From contig NZ_CP045700.1 in the NCBI RefSeq assembly GCF_009601765.2, positions 876,643 through 940,642 on the forward strand: a stretch of DNA of 64,000 bases. The letters are read 5' to 3'. Below, piece by piece: positions 8,525 to 16,899 of this stretch. The DNA comes from Vibrio algicola (GTDB lineage Bacteria; Pseudomonadota; Gammaproteobacteria; Enterobacterales; Vibrionaceae). Position numbers and translations under genes: made by a program. The first letter of the stretch is position 1. Every line of letters begins with the position of its first letter. The notes beneath the pieces were generated by a model. It saw only the letters and a program-made list of their open reading frames with translations, did no database searches and was not told the origin of the DNA.

Positions 8525-9142
8525 ATGAAAAAAATTAAATTTGCAATAATGTTAATATCATTATTAATTGTAGGTTGTGCTTCTAATCCAATGGACGTGA
8601 CAACAGAGTCAAAGGTTCAGGAAGCAGCACCCAATGAAGCACAAATCGTTTTTATGAGAGATTCTCTTTTAGGCGCAGCAATTAGTTCTTCATTATTTGA
8701 TATAACAAACCCTAATAATGACCCTGTTTTTGTTGGAATACTAAACAATAATACCAAAGTTATATACAAAACTGAACCAGGTCCTCATCTATTCATGGTA
8801 ATTGGAGAGTCAGCTGATTTCATGAGTGCTAATATAATTAAAGGAAAAACATATTATAGTCTCGTCACCCCTAGAATGGGCATTTGGAAAGCTAGGTTTT
8901 CTTTATGGCCAATAAAGCCAAATGTAGATGCTGATTACTCATACTCAGATAAGAAAAATTTCAATCAATGGAACAATACTCATATTGCATTAATAACTGA
9001 CAAGGCGTTATCTTGGTATAATAACAACAAAGATAATATTATTGAAAAACGAAATGATTACATAACAGATTGGAATGAATATTCTGCAGATAGTAAAGCT
9101 AAAAGAACATTAGATAAAAATGATTATTATCAAGATCTTTAA
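8525..9142 (+). CDS. Putative lipoprotein, DUF2846-like
   Basis: A 205-residue protein with a lipoprotein signal peptide; the lipobox is LIVG|C with the lipidated cysteine at residue 18 and serine at +3, so outer-membrane sorting is expected. The segment VFVGILNNNTKVIYKTEPGPHLFMV resembles the G-x-L-x-N-x-x-x-x-x-x-x-x-PG-x-H pattern of DUF2846 lipoproteins; I cannot verify this by search. The C-terminal third is Lys/Asp/Asn-rich and probably extended. It is likely co-expressed with the beta-barrel gene 33 bp upstream. Function unknown. Confidence 0.75.
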   Translation: MKKIKFAIMLISLLIVGCASNPMDVTTESKVQEAAPNEAQIVFMRDSLLGAAISSSLFDITNPNNDPVFVGILNNNTKVIYKTEPGPHLFMVIGESADFMSANIIKGKTYYSLVTPRMGIWKARFSLWPIKPNVDADYSYSDKKNFNQWNNTHIALITDKALSWYNNNKDNIIEKRNDYITDWNEYSADSKAKRTLDKNDYYQDL

Positions 9143-9159
9143 CTGATTAAAATAAAACA

Positions 9160-9199
9160 CCCTATAACGAACAATCCCAAGAGATCTATCGTTATAGGG
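9160..9199. terminator. Bidirectional terminator, lipoprotein gene / ureG
   Basis: An 11-bp perfect stem CCCTATAACGA (9160-9170) / TCGTTATAGGG (9189-9199) between convergent genes, with T-rich sequence on the minus-strand exit. Confidence 0.75.
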
Positions 9200-9220
9200 C
9201 GTTTCAAATTAACAGAAAAA

Positions 9221-9856
9221 TCAAGCTTGTTTCTGCGTTAACATCCCTTCAGTAATAATGAAATCAATGATGAAATCTAAGCCAATACTTTCTTTTAAAT
9301 TGGTGAAGATATACGGTTTGTTTGGACGCATACGTTTCGTGTCAGACTCCATCACTTCAAGCGATGCCCCGACATACGGCGCGAGATCGATCTTGTTGAT
9401 CACCAATAAATCTGAGCGAGTAATTCCTGGGCCGCCTTTACGTGGGATCTTCTCGCCTTCGGCTACATCAATCACATAGATAGTGAGATCGGCAAGTTCG
9501 GGGCTGAAAGTCGCACTCAAGTTATCGCCACCGCTTTCTACAAACACCACATCCAAATTTTTATGACGCTTTGCCAGTTCTTCGACTGCGGCTAAGTTCA
9601 TCGACGCATCTTCACGGATCGCCGTATGTGGGCAACCACCCGTTTCGACCCCAATAATACGGTCGGCATCTAAGGCTTCGGCGCGAGTTAAGATTTTGGC
9701 ATCTTCTTGAGTGTAAATATCATTAGTAACCACCGCGATGTTTAAGCGATCACGAATTGCTTTACATAATACTTCCAATAATGCCGTTTTTCCCGATCCA
9801 ACCGGACCACCAATACCTATGCGTAATGGTTGTTTGTAGGTTTCTTGTGATGACAT
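9221..9856 (-). CDS. ureG: Urease accessory GTPase UreG
   Basis: A SIMIBI-class GTPase that drives nickel insertion into urease with UreD and UreF. P-loop GGPVGSGKT is at residues 16-24, the metal-binding C75-P76-H77 lies in [13 protein letters not shown], then [17 protein letters not shown] and the guanine-specificity motif NKID. Length 211 is normal. An ATG 24 bases upstream (9880) is in frame, but AAGGAAG sits between the two, six bases before the ATG at 9856, so the shorter start is chosen. It is the last gene of the urease operon, followed by a terminator. Confidence 0.95.
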   Translation of the reverse strand: MSSQETYKQPLRIGIGGPVGSGKTALLEVLCKAIRDRLNIAVVTNDIYTQEDAKILTRAEALDADRIIGVETGGCPHTAIREDASMNLAAVEELAKRHKNLDVVFVESGGDNLSATFSPELADLTIYVIDVAEGEKIPRKGGPGITRSDLLVINKIDLAPYVGASLEVMESDTKRMRPNKPYIFTNLKESIGLDFIIDFIITEGMLTQKQA

Positions 9857-9910
9857 TCTCTCTTCCTTGTTTGATAGCATCTTATTTGAAATTGCAAATA
9901 CGACGAAAAA

Positions 9911-10627
9911 TCATGAGCGAAATAATCTTGTATATTGCCGTTCATGGCAACTGCTTGCGATGGCAACCGAGGGCGTAAAACTGCCAATATCGTCATCTTG
10001 GATTTGATTGGCCCGCTCGATCGCTTGCGGCAACCAATTGGCTAACTCAATCAAAGATTTTTGCCCTGCGGTTTGACCCAGTGGCACCAGTTTTACTCCT
10101 GCCATGACCATGTTTTCCGCCCAACTCCATAAATAACCTTGTTGCAAGTTATGTAATGAAATACCCCATTGTTTGGCGGCAACACAAAAACCTAACAATT
10201 GATTTTGGGTCGCAGCATTGGGGTTATCTTGTGGCTGCCAACGGGATTTGATCGGAATATCCAATTGCTTTAGTAGCGTGAATAACGCCTTGCCTCGTTG
10301 CAATTCTTCTGCCCGTAATTCACGAGTTTCACGGCATGAATACAAATAATCACTCCAATATTGAATACTGGCTTCATCGTCTTGTTCTAATGCTTGGTAG
10401 AACTTGGCGACAATCGGTAATTCCAACGTAGTGAGGCTGTTATTAAGCATCATTTCAAGCCATTGCATCATTTGCGGTTGATTGCTGACCCAGCCTTTTT
10501 CAACTGCCCATTCTAAGCCTTGTGAGTAGGTAAACCCACCAATCGGCAAAGAAGGGCTGATCAGTTGAAACAAGCGAAAGCATGCGACATCATTCATCGC
10601 GCCGTGATTAACTGATTCCATAGGCAT
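9911..10627 (-). CDS. ureF: Urease accessory protein UreF
   Basis: A 238-residue all-helical protein that bridges UreD-urease and UreG and gates GTP hydrolysis during nickel loading. The N-terminal FRLFQLISPSLPIGGFTYSQGLEWAVEKGWV is diagnostic, and the C-terminal SVAIASSCHERQYTRLFRS matches the conserved tail that contacts UreG. It lies 6 bp after hupE and 54 bp before ureG, within the urease operon. The start at 10627 has no strong ribosome site; M11 (MNDVACFRLF) is an alternative and would leave the domain intact. Confidence 0.93.
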   Translation of the reverse strand: MPMESVNHGAMNDVACFRLFQLISPSLPIGGFTYSQGLEWAVEKGWVSNQPQMMQWLEMMLNNSLTTLELPIVAKFYQALEQDDEASIQYWSDYLYSCRETRELRAEELQRGKALFTLLKQLDIPIKSRWQPQDNPNAATQNQLLGFCVAAKQWGISLHNLQQGYLWSWAENMVMAGVKLVPLGQTAGQKSLIELANWLPQAIERANQIQDDDIGSFTPSVAIASSCHERQYTRLFRS

Positions 10628-10633
10628 GTGTAA

Positions 10634-11236
10634 TTAAGACGCTATCATTAATGCCACACCAGATGCAGCAATACCGCCACTAAGCCACTTGTTGGCCAAG
10701 GCAGAATGGGCAATAAAGTGAGATAAACGTTCGCCCGCAAAGATGATCGCCGCCGCCGAGATCAACATCCCTGCGCCAAAACCGGTTAAGCTTCCGGTTG
10801 CTTCAACGCCATGCGCAAAACCGTGGAAAAAGACCAAGCCAATTGACGCAGTGACTAAGAATTTAGTGATCGACTCACGACTGGTAAAGGCATTCCAAAT
10901 GCCAAGCGCAACCACAAAAATAGAAGCCGCAATCATTAATTCAACACCACTTACCGCGCCAACCACACTACCGACCAGCAAACCAATCGCTAAACTCACT
11001 AAAGCGGCAGCACCCAAACTTAATTTAAGTTTTGAGGATGAATACTGCGCCGCTGATTTTGTTGCCGCAATACAACTGATCAAAATCCCCAGACCAAACA
11101 GCATCACCAAATGATCAAGCCCAGTAAGAGGATGCAGTATACCTTCAACCAAAGCGTTGTGATGGGTATGACCTGGATGAGCAAAAGCCGCTGGAGCAAT
11201 AAATAAAGCAGAGAGTGTGAGTAAGCGAAATTTCAT
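10634..11236 (-). CDS. ureJ: HupE/UreJ family nickel permease
   Basis: A 200-residue membrane protein likely supplying Ni2+ for urease. It has a cleavable signal (ending AFA|HPGH), a His-rich N-terminus HPGHTHHN, the family motif HPLTGLDHLVMLFGLG, and about six hydrophobic helices including FFHGFAHGVEA. HupE/UreJ proteins are nickel (or cobalt) carriers found in hydrogenase and urease clusters. Its place between ureE and ureF supports nickel uptake for urease. Either hupE or ureJ could be used as the name. Confidence 0.9.
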   Translation of the reverse strand: MKFRLLTLSALFIAPAAFAHPGHTHHNALVEGILHPLTGLDHLVMLFGLGILISCIAATKSAAQYSSSKLKLSLGAAALVSLAIGLLVGSVVGAVSGVELMIAASIFVVALGIWNAFTSRESITKFLVTASIGLVFFHGFAHGVEATGSLTGFGAGMLISAAAIIFAGERLSHFIAHSALANKWLSGGIAASGVALMIAS

Positions 11237-11333
11237 AATTAACGTCCTTTTAAAAATTAGAATTGTTTTAGATTTTATTGATTAATTGCAATGGCTTGTC
11301 GAATAAACCGACAACCTCAAGTAACACAAATAT

Positions 11334-11813
11334 TTAGTGATGATGTTGGTGCTGATCATCATGCTCGCCGTGACTGTGTCCACCAGATCGGCCACCATAA
11401 GCCCCATCTTCAGGCTCAAAGGGGGCTTGTTCGACCGTAACCTCGGCATGCAACCCCATCACCATATCGTCTAATACGTGATCGTGTTGATAACGAACCC
11501 AACCTTGCGCAATTTGCAATGGAACATGGCGGTTTCCTAAATGGTAAGTCATGCGGTTTAATAACAATGCATCTTGACAATAGATCGTTGAAACCGTTTC
11601 TAGTGCGGCTTTAATTTCAATGTACAAGCCGCATTGGCTTTTCACGATTTGTCCACCACGTATAATATTCCCGCGAGGTAAAAACAAGCCGGCATCACGT
11701 CCATCATCCAATACCACTTTTAAGCGGCTTTTAATTCTGCTGTTAATTGGCAGACTTAATGTGCCATCAATTTTCTGGGGTGTTTCAGTTAAGATCTGCG
11801 TTAGTTCGATCAT
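11334..11813 (-). CDS. ureE: Urease accessory nickel chaperone UreE
   Basis: A 159-residue nickel-binding chaperone that passes Ni2+ to UreG. The N-terminal peptide-binding domain contains DDGRDAGLFLPRG. The C-terminal metal-binding domain contains YHLGNRHVPLQI with the dimer-interface histidine. The tail is a His/Asp-rich chelating sequence (HSHGEHDDQHQHHH), as in Klebsiella-type UreE. It follows ureC after a 175-bp spacer that contains a palindromic repeat, so expression may differ from the structural genes. Confidence 0.95.
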   Translation of the reverse strand: MIELTQILTETPQKIDGTLSLPINSRIKSRLKVVLDDGRDAGLFLPRGNIIRGGQIVKSQCGLYIEIKAALETVSTIYCQDALLLNRMTYHLGNRHVPLQIAQGWVRYQHDHVLDDMVMGLHAEVTVEQAPFEPEDGAYGGRSGGHSHGEHDDQHQHHH

Positions 11814-11871
11814 ATTCTGTCCATTAATATTTTATTTATCTTATAGATTAAAAATGAAGAATGTTATTATT

Positions 11872-11981
11872 CGTCATCTCGTACATGAGCCTAAGCGAAG
11901 AAGATACGAGATCTCGCTCTTAATCATCAACGCCATTAAAGTCTAGGATCCGGACAACTCGTCCCTTCTTTCCACCATAAC
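11872..11981. repeat. Palindromic intergenic element, full-length copy C (ureC-ureE spacer)
   Basis: About 110 bp beginning CGTCATCTCGTAC and ending with TTTCCACCATAAC. It contains CCTAAGCGAAGAAGATA and GGACAACTCGTCCCTTC, sharing the order and words of the element at 3204-3314. It fills most of the spacer between ureC and ureE. Confidence 0.6.
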
Positions 11982-11988
11982 AACTGAT

Positions 11989-13731
11989 TTAGAAAAGAAA
12001 ATATCGCTGCGCCATCGGCAATGCTTCTGCCGGTTCACAAGTGAGTAATTCACCATCGGCATGCACTTGATACGTTTGTGAATCGACTTCAATTTTTGGC
12101 TGCCAATCGTTAAGCTTCATATCCGCTTTAGAAATATTGCGACAGTTTTTAGCTACACCAATCAAACTGCCTAAACCAAGTTGCCCAGAAATATCGTTTT
12201 CTTGCGCGGCTTTAGAAACAAAAAGCATAGAGGTATGTTTAGAAGCTTGACCATAACTGCCAAACATTGGGCGGTAATGCACAGGTTGTGGGGTTGGGAT
12301 CGAGGCATTAGGATCGCCCATTGGCGCCATTGCAATCATGCCACCTTTAATAATGGCACTAGGTTTGACCCCAAAAAATTCCGGTTTCCATAACACTAAA
12401 TCAGCTAGTTTACCGGTTTCAATCGAGCCCACTTCATGGCTAATACCATGCGTGATCGCCGGATTTATCGTATATTTGGCTACATATCGACGCAAACGGA
12501 AGTTATCACTGGGTGTTTGATGTCCAAATTTTTCTTCTTGTGCATCGAAGTCCGTTTGATCCTCTTTAAGTGAACCACGTTGCACTTTCATTTTGTGCGC
12601 CGTCTGCCATGTTCTTAATACTACTTCACCCACTCGGCCCATGGCTTGAGAATCGGAAGAGATCATCGAAAATGCACCCAAGTCATGCAAAATATCTTCG
12701 GCTGCGATGGTTTCACGACGAATTCGCGATTCCGCAAACGCCACATCTTCGGCAATAGAGGGGGATAAATGATGACACACCATCAACATATCTAAATGTT
12801 CATCGACAGTATTGACGGTGTAAGGACGAGTCGGATTGGTAGAAGATGGCAGAATATTAGATTCACCACAGGCTTTGATAATATCAGGAGCATGACCGCC
12901 ACCTGCGCCTTCGGTGTGATAAGTATGAATAACCCGATCGCCAATGGCCGCCAATGTCGATTCAACAAAACCAGACTCATTTAATGTGTCGGTATGGATC
13001 GCGACTTGTACATCCGTGAGATCGGCCACGGTTAAGCAATTATCAATCGAAGCAGGAGTGGTGCCCCAGTCTTCATGTAATTTTAAGCCTATCACGCCCG
13101 CTTCAACTTGTTCGATTAATGGCTCAGGTAAACTGGCATTGCCCTTACCCAGTAAACCGAAGTTCATTGGGAATTCATCTAACGCCTCAAGCATACGGTG
13201 AATGTTCCACGGCCCTGGCGTACAAGTAGTGGCATTGGTTCCGGTTGCAGGCCCTGTTCCGCCGCCAATCATAGTAGTAATACCAGAGGCTAATGCTTCT
13301 TCAATTTGTTGAGGACAAATATAGTGAATGTGAGAATCAATCCCACCTGCGGTGACAATAGAACCTTCGGCGGCAATAATCTCGGTGCCAGGACCAATCA
13401 CAATATCCACATTAGGTTGCACATCAGGATTTCCCGCTTTACCTATGCCGCAGATACGTCCATCTTTAATGCCAATATCCGCTTTTACCACGCCCCAATG
13501 ATCAAGGATCACGGCATTGGTGATCACTAAATCTGGCGTAAATTCAGAGACTAATTGGCTTTGTCCTTGCCCATCACGAATCACTTTTCCACCGCCAAAT
13601 TTCACTTCGTCGCCATAGACAGTGAAATCTTTTTCAACTTCAAGCCATAATTCAGTATCGGCTAAGCGAAGTCGATCACCAGTCGTTGGGCCAAACATCT
13701 CGGCATAAGCTCTTTTTGAAATTGTTGCCAT
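11989..13731 (-). CDS. ureC: Urease catalytic subunit alpha, UreC
   Basis: The nickel-containing subunit that hydrolyses urea to ammonia and carbamate. All active-site residues are present at the numbering used for Klebsiella urease: H134 and H136, carbamylated K217 (GLKLHEDWG), H246, H272, flap C319 with H320, and D360. At 580 residues it is about 13 longer than that enzyme. The excess is an insertion at about 391-408 (between KVQRGSLKE and the conserved [12 protein letters not shown]), rich in D/E/Q. The start is supported by AAAAGGA upstream. It follows ureB after a 187-bp repeat-containing spacer. Confidence 0.97.
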   Translation of the reverse strand: MATISKRAYAEMFGPTTGDRLRLADTELWLEVEKDFTVYGDEVKFGGGKVIRDGQGQSQLVSEFTPDLVITNAVILDHWGVVKADIGIKDGRICGIGKAGNPDVQPNVDIVIGPGTEIIAAEGSIVTAGGIDSHIHYICPQQIEEALASGITTMIGGGTGPATGTNATTCTPGPWNIHRMLEALDEFPMNFGLLGKGNASLPEPLIEQVEAGVIGLKLHEDWGTTPASIDNCLTVADLTDVQVAIHTDTLNESGFVESTLAAIGDRVIHTYHTEGAGGGHAPDIIKACGESNILPSSTNPTRPYTVNTVDEHLDMLMVCHHLSPSIAEDVAFAESRIRRETIAAEDILHDLGAFSMISSDSQAMGRVGEVVLRTWQTAHKMKVQRGSLKEDQTDFDAQEEKFGHQTPSDNFRLRRYVAKYTINPAITHGISHEVGSIETGKLADLVLWKPEFFGVKPSAIIKGGMIAMAPMGDPNASIPTPQPVHYRPMFGSYGQASKHTSMLFVSKAAQENDISGQLGLGSLIGVAKNCRNISKADMKLNDWQPKIEVDSQTYQVHADGELLTCEPAEALPMAQRYFLF

Positions 13732-13802
13732 CGTAATAAATCCTTTTAACGAATCTTTTATTTTTATATCTCACCAATCTGAAGATTATCAAACAGTGCA
13801 AA

Positions 13803-13839
13803 ATCCCGCATAACTCGTCCCTTCCTTCCGAATTGACGC
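13803..13839. repeat. Palindromic element, right-half fragment (ureB-ureC spacer)
   Basis: Sequence CCCGCATAACTCGTCCCTTC and onward to GAATTGACG corresponds to the right end of the ~110-bp element (compare GGACAACTCGTCCCTTC in copy C). Confidence 0.5.
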
Positions 13840-13869
13840 AGTCTATTTTTCACTTAATGGCTCACTATC

Positions 13870-13919
13870 CCGTCATTCCCTACAGGAGCCTAAGCGAAGA
13901 AGATAAGAAATCTCGGTTT
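13870..13919. repeat. Palindromic element, left-half fragment abutting ureB stop
   Basis: CGTCATTCCCTACAGGAGCC followed by TAAGCGAAGAAGATAAGA matches the left half of copy C and runs up to the ureB stop codon. With 13803-13839 the two halves lie in swapped order, as if two truncated copies are side by side. Confidence 0.55.
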
Positions 13920-14266
13920 TAAACCATTGAATCCACAGGTCCCATCACTCGGCCTTTAAATCCATAGACTTCACGCTTACCGGCATATTCAACCAACTCA
14001 ACCGTTCTTGATTGTCCCGGTTCAAAACGTGTGGCAGTCCCGGCTGGAATATTCAGGCGAAAACCTTTTGCTGTCTCTCGGTCGAAATTTAACGCATCAT
14101 TCACTTCAAAAAAATGATAATGGGATCCCACTTGAATAGGGCGATCGCCTAAATTTTCAACTTTGATTTGAATCGTTTCTCGCCCAACATTCAGCTCAAT
14201 TTCGCCTTTTCCAGACACAAGTTGACCAGGAATAAAAGCATTAGGATTGGCATTATTGGTTTTCAT
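13919..14266 (-). CDS. ureB: Urease subunit beta, UreB
   Basis: A 115-residue structural subunit of the (UreABC)3 urease. It opens near [19 protein letters not shown], then has [20 protein letters not shown], the [24 protein letters not shown] stretch and the terminal YGFKGRVMG, all hallmark UreB sequence. It starts 9 bp after the ureA stop, so the two are co-translated. A palindromic repeat fragment begins at its stop codon. Confidence 0.96.
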   Translation of the reverse strand: MKTNNANPNAFIPGQLVSGKGEIELNVGRETIQIKVENLGDRPIQVGSHYHFFEVNDALNFDRETAKGFRLNIPAGTATRFEPGQSRTVELVEYAGKREVYGFKGRVMGPVDSMV

Positions 14267-14275
14267 AGCGATTCC

Positions 14276-14578
14276 TTAAACGATGGGATCATGGACAGTG
14301 ACAAGCTTAGTTCCATCAGGAAACGTCGCTTCTACCTGCACATCTGGGATCATCGACGGAATACCTTCCATCACATCATCAACGGTTAAAATAGTGCGAC
14401 CAAAATTCATCAGTTCGGCAACGGTTTTACCTTCACGGGCCCCTTCTAAAATGGCGCTACTGAGTAAGGCAACTGATTCGGGATAGTTGAGTTTTAAACC
14501 TTTATCTTTACGTTGTTGTGCCAACATGCCAGCACAAAAAATCAATAATTTGTCTTTTTCTCTTGGCGTGAGTTCCAT
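14276..14578 (-). CDS. ureA: Urease subunit gamma, UreA
   Basis: A 100-residue structural subunit starting [20 protein letters not shown]. The downstream sequence ([20 protein letters not shown], then [12 protein letters not shown]) matches UreA along its whole length. The frame is open for 21 further codons, but the start at 14578 is preceded by AAGGA six bases away and gives the standard 100-residue length. The upstream extension would overlap ureD. It lies 22 bp after the ureD stop. Confidence 0.96.
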   Translation of the reverse strand: MELTPREKDKLLIFCAGMLAQQRKDKGLKLNYPESVALLSSAILEGAREGKTVAELMNFGRTILTVDDVMEGIPSMIPDVQVEATFPDGTKLVTVHDPIV

Positions 14579-14600
14579 ATTACGTCCTTCGAATGTCCAT

Positions 14601-15506
14601 TTACGTCGCCCAAATCCTTGGTGGTTCAGGTACATAATCAAACCATTGCAGTCTAAATTGTTGCCAAATTAAGGTGAACGCTTCTAGCATCGGCTCGGTC
14701 CACTTTCCTAACGCTCGCACCACAATTAATTGATTAATTTGAGTTGCACCAATCACTAATTCATCATTAGTTGTAAGGTCATAAAGCAAGTCTTGTACCA
14801 TATTGATATCATTATCATTGGTTACCGTAATGAAAAAGCTACCCATCATAGGAAAGCCTTGTAATCCACTGTTTAATATCGACTTATCTCCTCCGGTCAA
14901 TTGCACGTTTTCGGTGAGAATCGGTTTATTGTCGACAAAAACTTGCGTCTTACCCCATACTTTTCCTGCTTCAAAGCACTCATTTAGTGCAGGCCGGCCA
15001 AAACAGTGCAACTCCCAACCCATAAATAGTGCGCCGGATTCTAAGTGAATATCGGTATCAACTCGCACTTGTCCAGTAGGGAAAAAGATGTTTTCTTGTG
15101 GTAGCCATTCTAAGCAACTGCCAGATTTGGCGGTTAAGATTTGTTTTTGACGGGCAATTTTACCTTGTGAACGATAAAATTTTGTCGCCCCGGGAGTGGT
15201 CACTAAAGCATGTGCGCCATTATGTGTTGTGGCTTGGATCAGCAGTTCATCACCGCCAACCACGCCACCAGGAGGATGTAAAAGATAGGTATGGCAAACA
15301 TCACCTTCTGGATATAACGGGCGCTGAATAGCCAATGGGCCAAGCTGGGTTTTGTGCCCTACCACGGTTTTATCGCCACGATCGGTAAAGCCTAAAACTA
15401 ACTCTGCTTTCCAACCATCACTACTCAACTGGTCTGATTGAGACGTTCGTACATGAGAAATGGGCACTTGAGAAACAGGCGCTTGTGGAATACATGATAG
15501 CGACAT
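14601..15506 (-). CDS. ureD: Urease accessory protein UreD (UreH)
   Basis: A 301-residue scaffold that binds apo-urease and, with UreF and UreG, forms the nickel-insertion complex. Recognised by [20 protein letters not shown] followed by [18 protein letters not shown] and [14 protein letters not shown]. It is the first gene of the operon, with AAAAGGAGT upstream of the ATG. No ureR-type regulator gene is adjacent, so control may come from a distant regulator. Confidence 0.94.
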   Translation of the reverse strand: MSLSCIPQAPVSQVPISHVRTSQSDQLSSDGWKAELVLGFTDRGDKTVVGHKTQLGPLAIQRPLYPEGDVCHTYLLHPPGGVVGGDELLIQATTHNGAHALVTTPGATKFYRSQGKIARQKQILTAKSGSCLEWLPQENIFFPTGQVRVDTDIHLESGALFMGWELHCFGRPALNECFEAGKVWGKTQVFVDNKPILTENVQLTGGDKSILNSGLQGFPMMGSFFITVTNDNDINMVQDLLYDLTTNDELVIGATQINQLIVVRALGKWTEPMLEAFTLIWQQFRLQWFDYVPEPPRIWAT

Positions 15507-15610
15507 GAATAACGACTCCTTTTGTTATCATGTCAAAGCTTTGCAATTCTCATGCCTAAATGAGGTGAAGTTAAATTCAATCAATCCTTTGATAATAAAA
15601 ACTCTCGTGC

Positions 15611-16441
15611 TTAATTCCCTCTTGCGACAATTTTATCCAACATTTTAGCGGATAAAATACGACGCAAATAACCGAAGATATAGCTCGGCTTGGTAACATA
15701 ATATCTCGCTTTAGGACGCTGACTCGCTAAAATTTTCTGCAATGGCTTTAATACCGCTTCAGGTCCTAAGGTAAAGCCCGTCGGAGCCTCCGCGCTGGCT
15801 AAACGAGCCACCGTTTTTTGATAACCTTGATGATGACGTGACCCTTCAACATCAATATTAGTTTGCACCGCTTGTAACGAATTCGCCCTAAATTGACTCA
15901 CTATCGGACCGGGTTCAATTAAACTCACTGCAATATTGGTATCCATTAACTCTAAGCGAAGTGCATCGCTGTAACCTTCCAAAGCAAATTTACTGGCAAC
16001 ATAAGCGCCACGATATTTCATGGCTACCAATCCCAATACCGAGCTATTTTGTACAATTTTGCCATGCCCCTGCTTTAACATGACTGGGATCACCGCCCGC
16101 GTCAGTTCATGCAAGCCAAATAAGTTGGTTTCAAATTGCGCCCGCAAGGCATCGGTTGGCAAGTCTTCTACCGCCCCGCCTTGTCCGTAACCGGCATTAT
16201 TAAACAACACATCGAGCCTGCCACCGGTGAGCTGCAATGTTTGCGTTAATCCCGCCTGAACAGATTCGACATCGGTCACATCAAGTTGCACACACTCGAG
16301 CCCTAACGCTTTAAGTTCGTTAACATCTTGTTGTTTGCGGCAACTGGCGATCACAAGAAAACCCGCTTGATGTAGTTGCTCGGCGCAATAGCGACCAATA
16401 CCGGTGCTGCAACCTGTAATGAGAATGGACGTTTTTGTCAC
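15611..16441 (-). CDS. Short-chain dehydrogenase/reductase
   Basis: A 276-residue classical SDR using NAD(P)H. It has the Rossmann loop TGCSTGIG (residues 9-16), NNAG, a catalytic Ser in QNSSVLG and Y-x-x-x-K in YVASKFALEGYSDALRLE. Arg in SCRK after the second strand suggests NADP(H). The C-terminal region is basic (RRILSAKMLDKIVARGN). The closest familiar group is the retinol/hydroxysteroid dehydrogenase-like SDRs of unknown substrate. It is in line with ureD but separated by 104 bp, and is probably not functionally tied to urease. Confidence 0.87.
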   Translation of the reverse strand: MTKTSILITGCSTGIGRYCAEQLHQAGFLVIASCRKQQDVNELKALGLECVQLDVTDVESVQAGLTQTLQLTGGRLDVLFNNAGYGQGGAVEDLPTDALRAQFETNLFGLHELTRAVIPVMLKQGHGKIVQNSSVLGLVAMKYRGAYVASKFALEGYSDALRLELMDTNIAVSLIEPGPIVSQFRANSLQAVQTNIDVEGSRHHQGYQKTVARLASAEAPTGFTLGPEAVLKPLQKILASQRPKARYYVTKPSYIFGYLRRILSAKMLDKIVARGN

Positions 16442-16503
16442 GGATTAAGATTCCTTTTATCAAATAGACTCAATTGACACTAAGCTTGATTACGTCGAAA
16501 CCA

Positions 16504-16576
16504 TATCCCCTAGTGAGGATAAAGACGCCAATATCGCGATAGGGGATAAAACCTTGCTTATCCCACCTAGGGGATA
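16504..16576. promoter_or_regulatory. Three HipB operators upstream of hipBA
   Basis: O1 at 16504-16521 and O3 at 16559-16576 exactly fit TATCC-N8-GGATA, the operator known for E. coli HipB. O2 at 16532-16548 (TATCG...GGATA) is one base shorter. Centres are about 27.5 bp apart. The array lies 80 bp before hipB, so it should mediate autorepression and cooperative looping. Confidence 0.85.
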
Positions 16577-16656
16577 TAGAATGAATTAATCTCATTAGAA
16601 TCTCTAGCAAAAAACTATAGTCAAAATGTTTGTTTCTCACATCATAGGGTGACGTC

Positions 16657-16899
16657 ATGATCTATAATCCAAAACAATTAGCCAACCAGTTAAAACTGAT
16701 CAGAACCCAACGAGATCTTACTCAGAGTGAACTGGCTAAAAAAGTAGGTATCAAGCAATCAACGCTATCGAGTTTTGAAACTCACCCTGAAACTACCCAA
16801 CTCCAAACAGTATTTAAGATCATTCAAGCGTTAGAAGTCGACTTTGAACTTCATAAGAAACAGCTATCTACAGTAGCAGTTACCGATGAGGAATGGTAA
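16657..16899 (+). CDS. hipB: HipB antitoxin, HTH repressor
   Basis: An 80-residue XRE-type helix-turn-helix protein: LKLIRTQRDLTQSELAKKVG followed by IKQSTLSSFE forms the DNA-binding core. The C-terminal tail is short and ends in an acidic-aromatic sequence (DEEW). It neutralises HipA and represses the operon by binding the three TATCC-N8-GGATA sites upstream. The stop TAA overlaps the hipA ATG (TAATG), so the pair is translationally coupled. Confidence 0.93.
   Translation: MIYNPKQLANQLKLIRTQRDLTQSELAKKVGIKQSTLSSFETHPETTQLQTVFKIIQALEVDFELHKKQLSTVAVTDEEW

Noticed and set aside
9857..9880. N-terminal extension of ureG (MLSNKEER)
   Set aside because: The codons contain the ribosome-binding sequence for the downstream ATG, and the family begins near the shorter start.
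14579..14641. N-terminal extension of ureA
   Set aside because: It overlaps the end of ureD. UreA is a 100-residue family beginning [12 protein letters not shown], with AAGGA in the right place.
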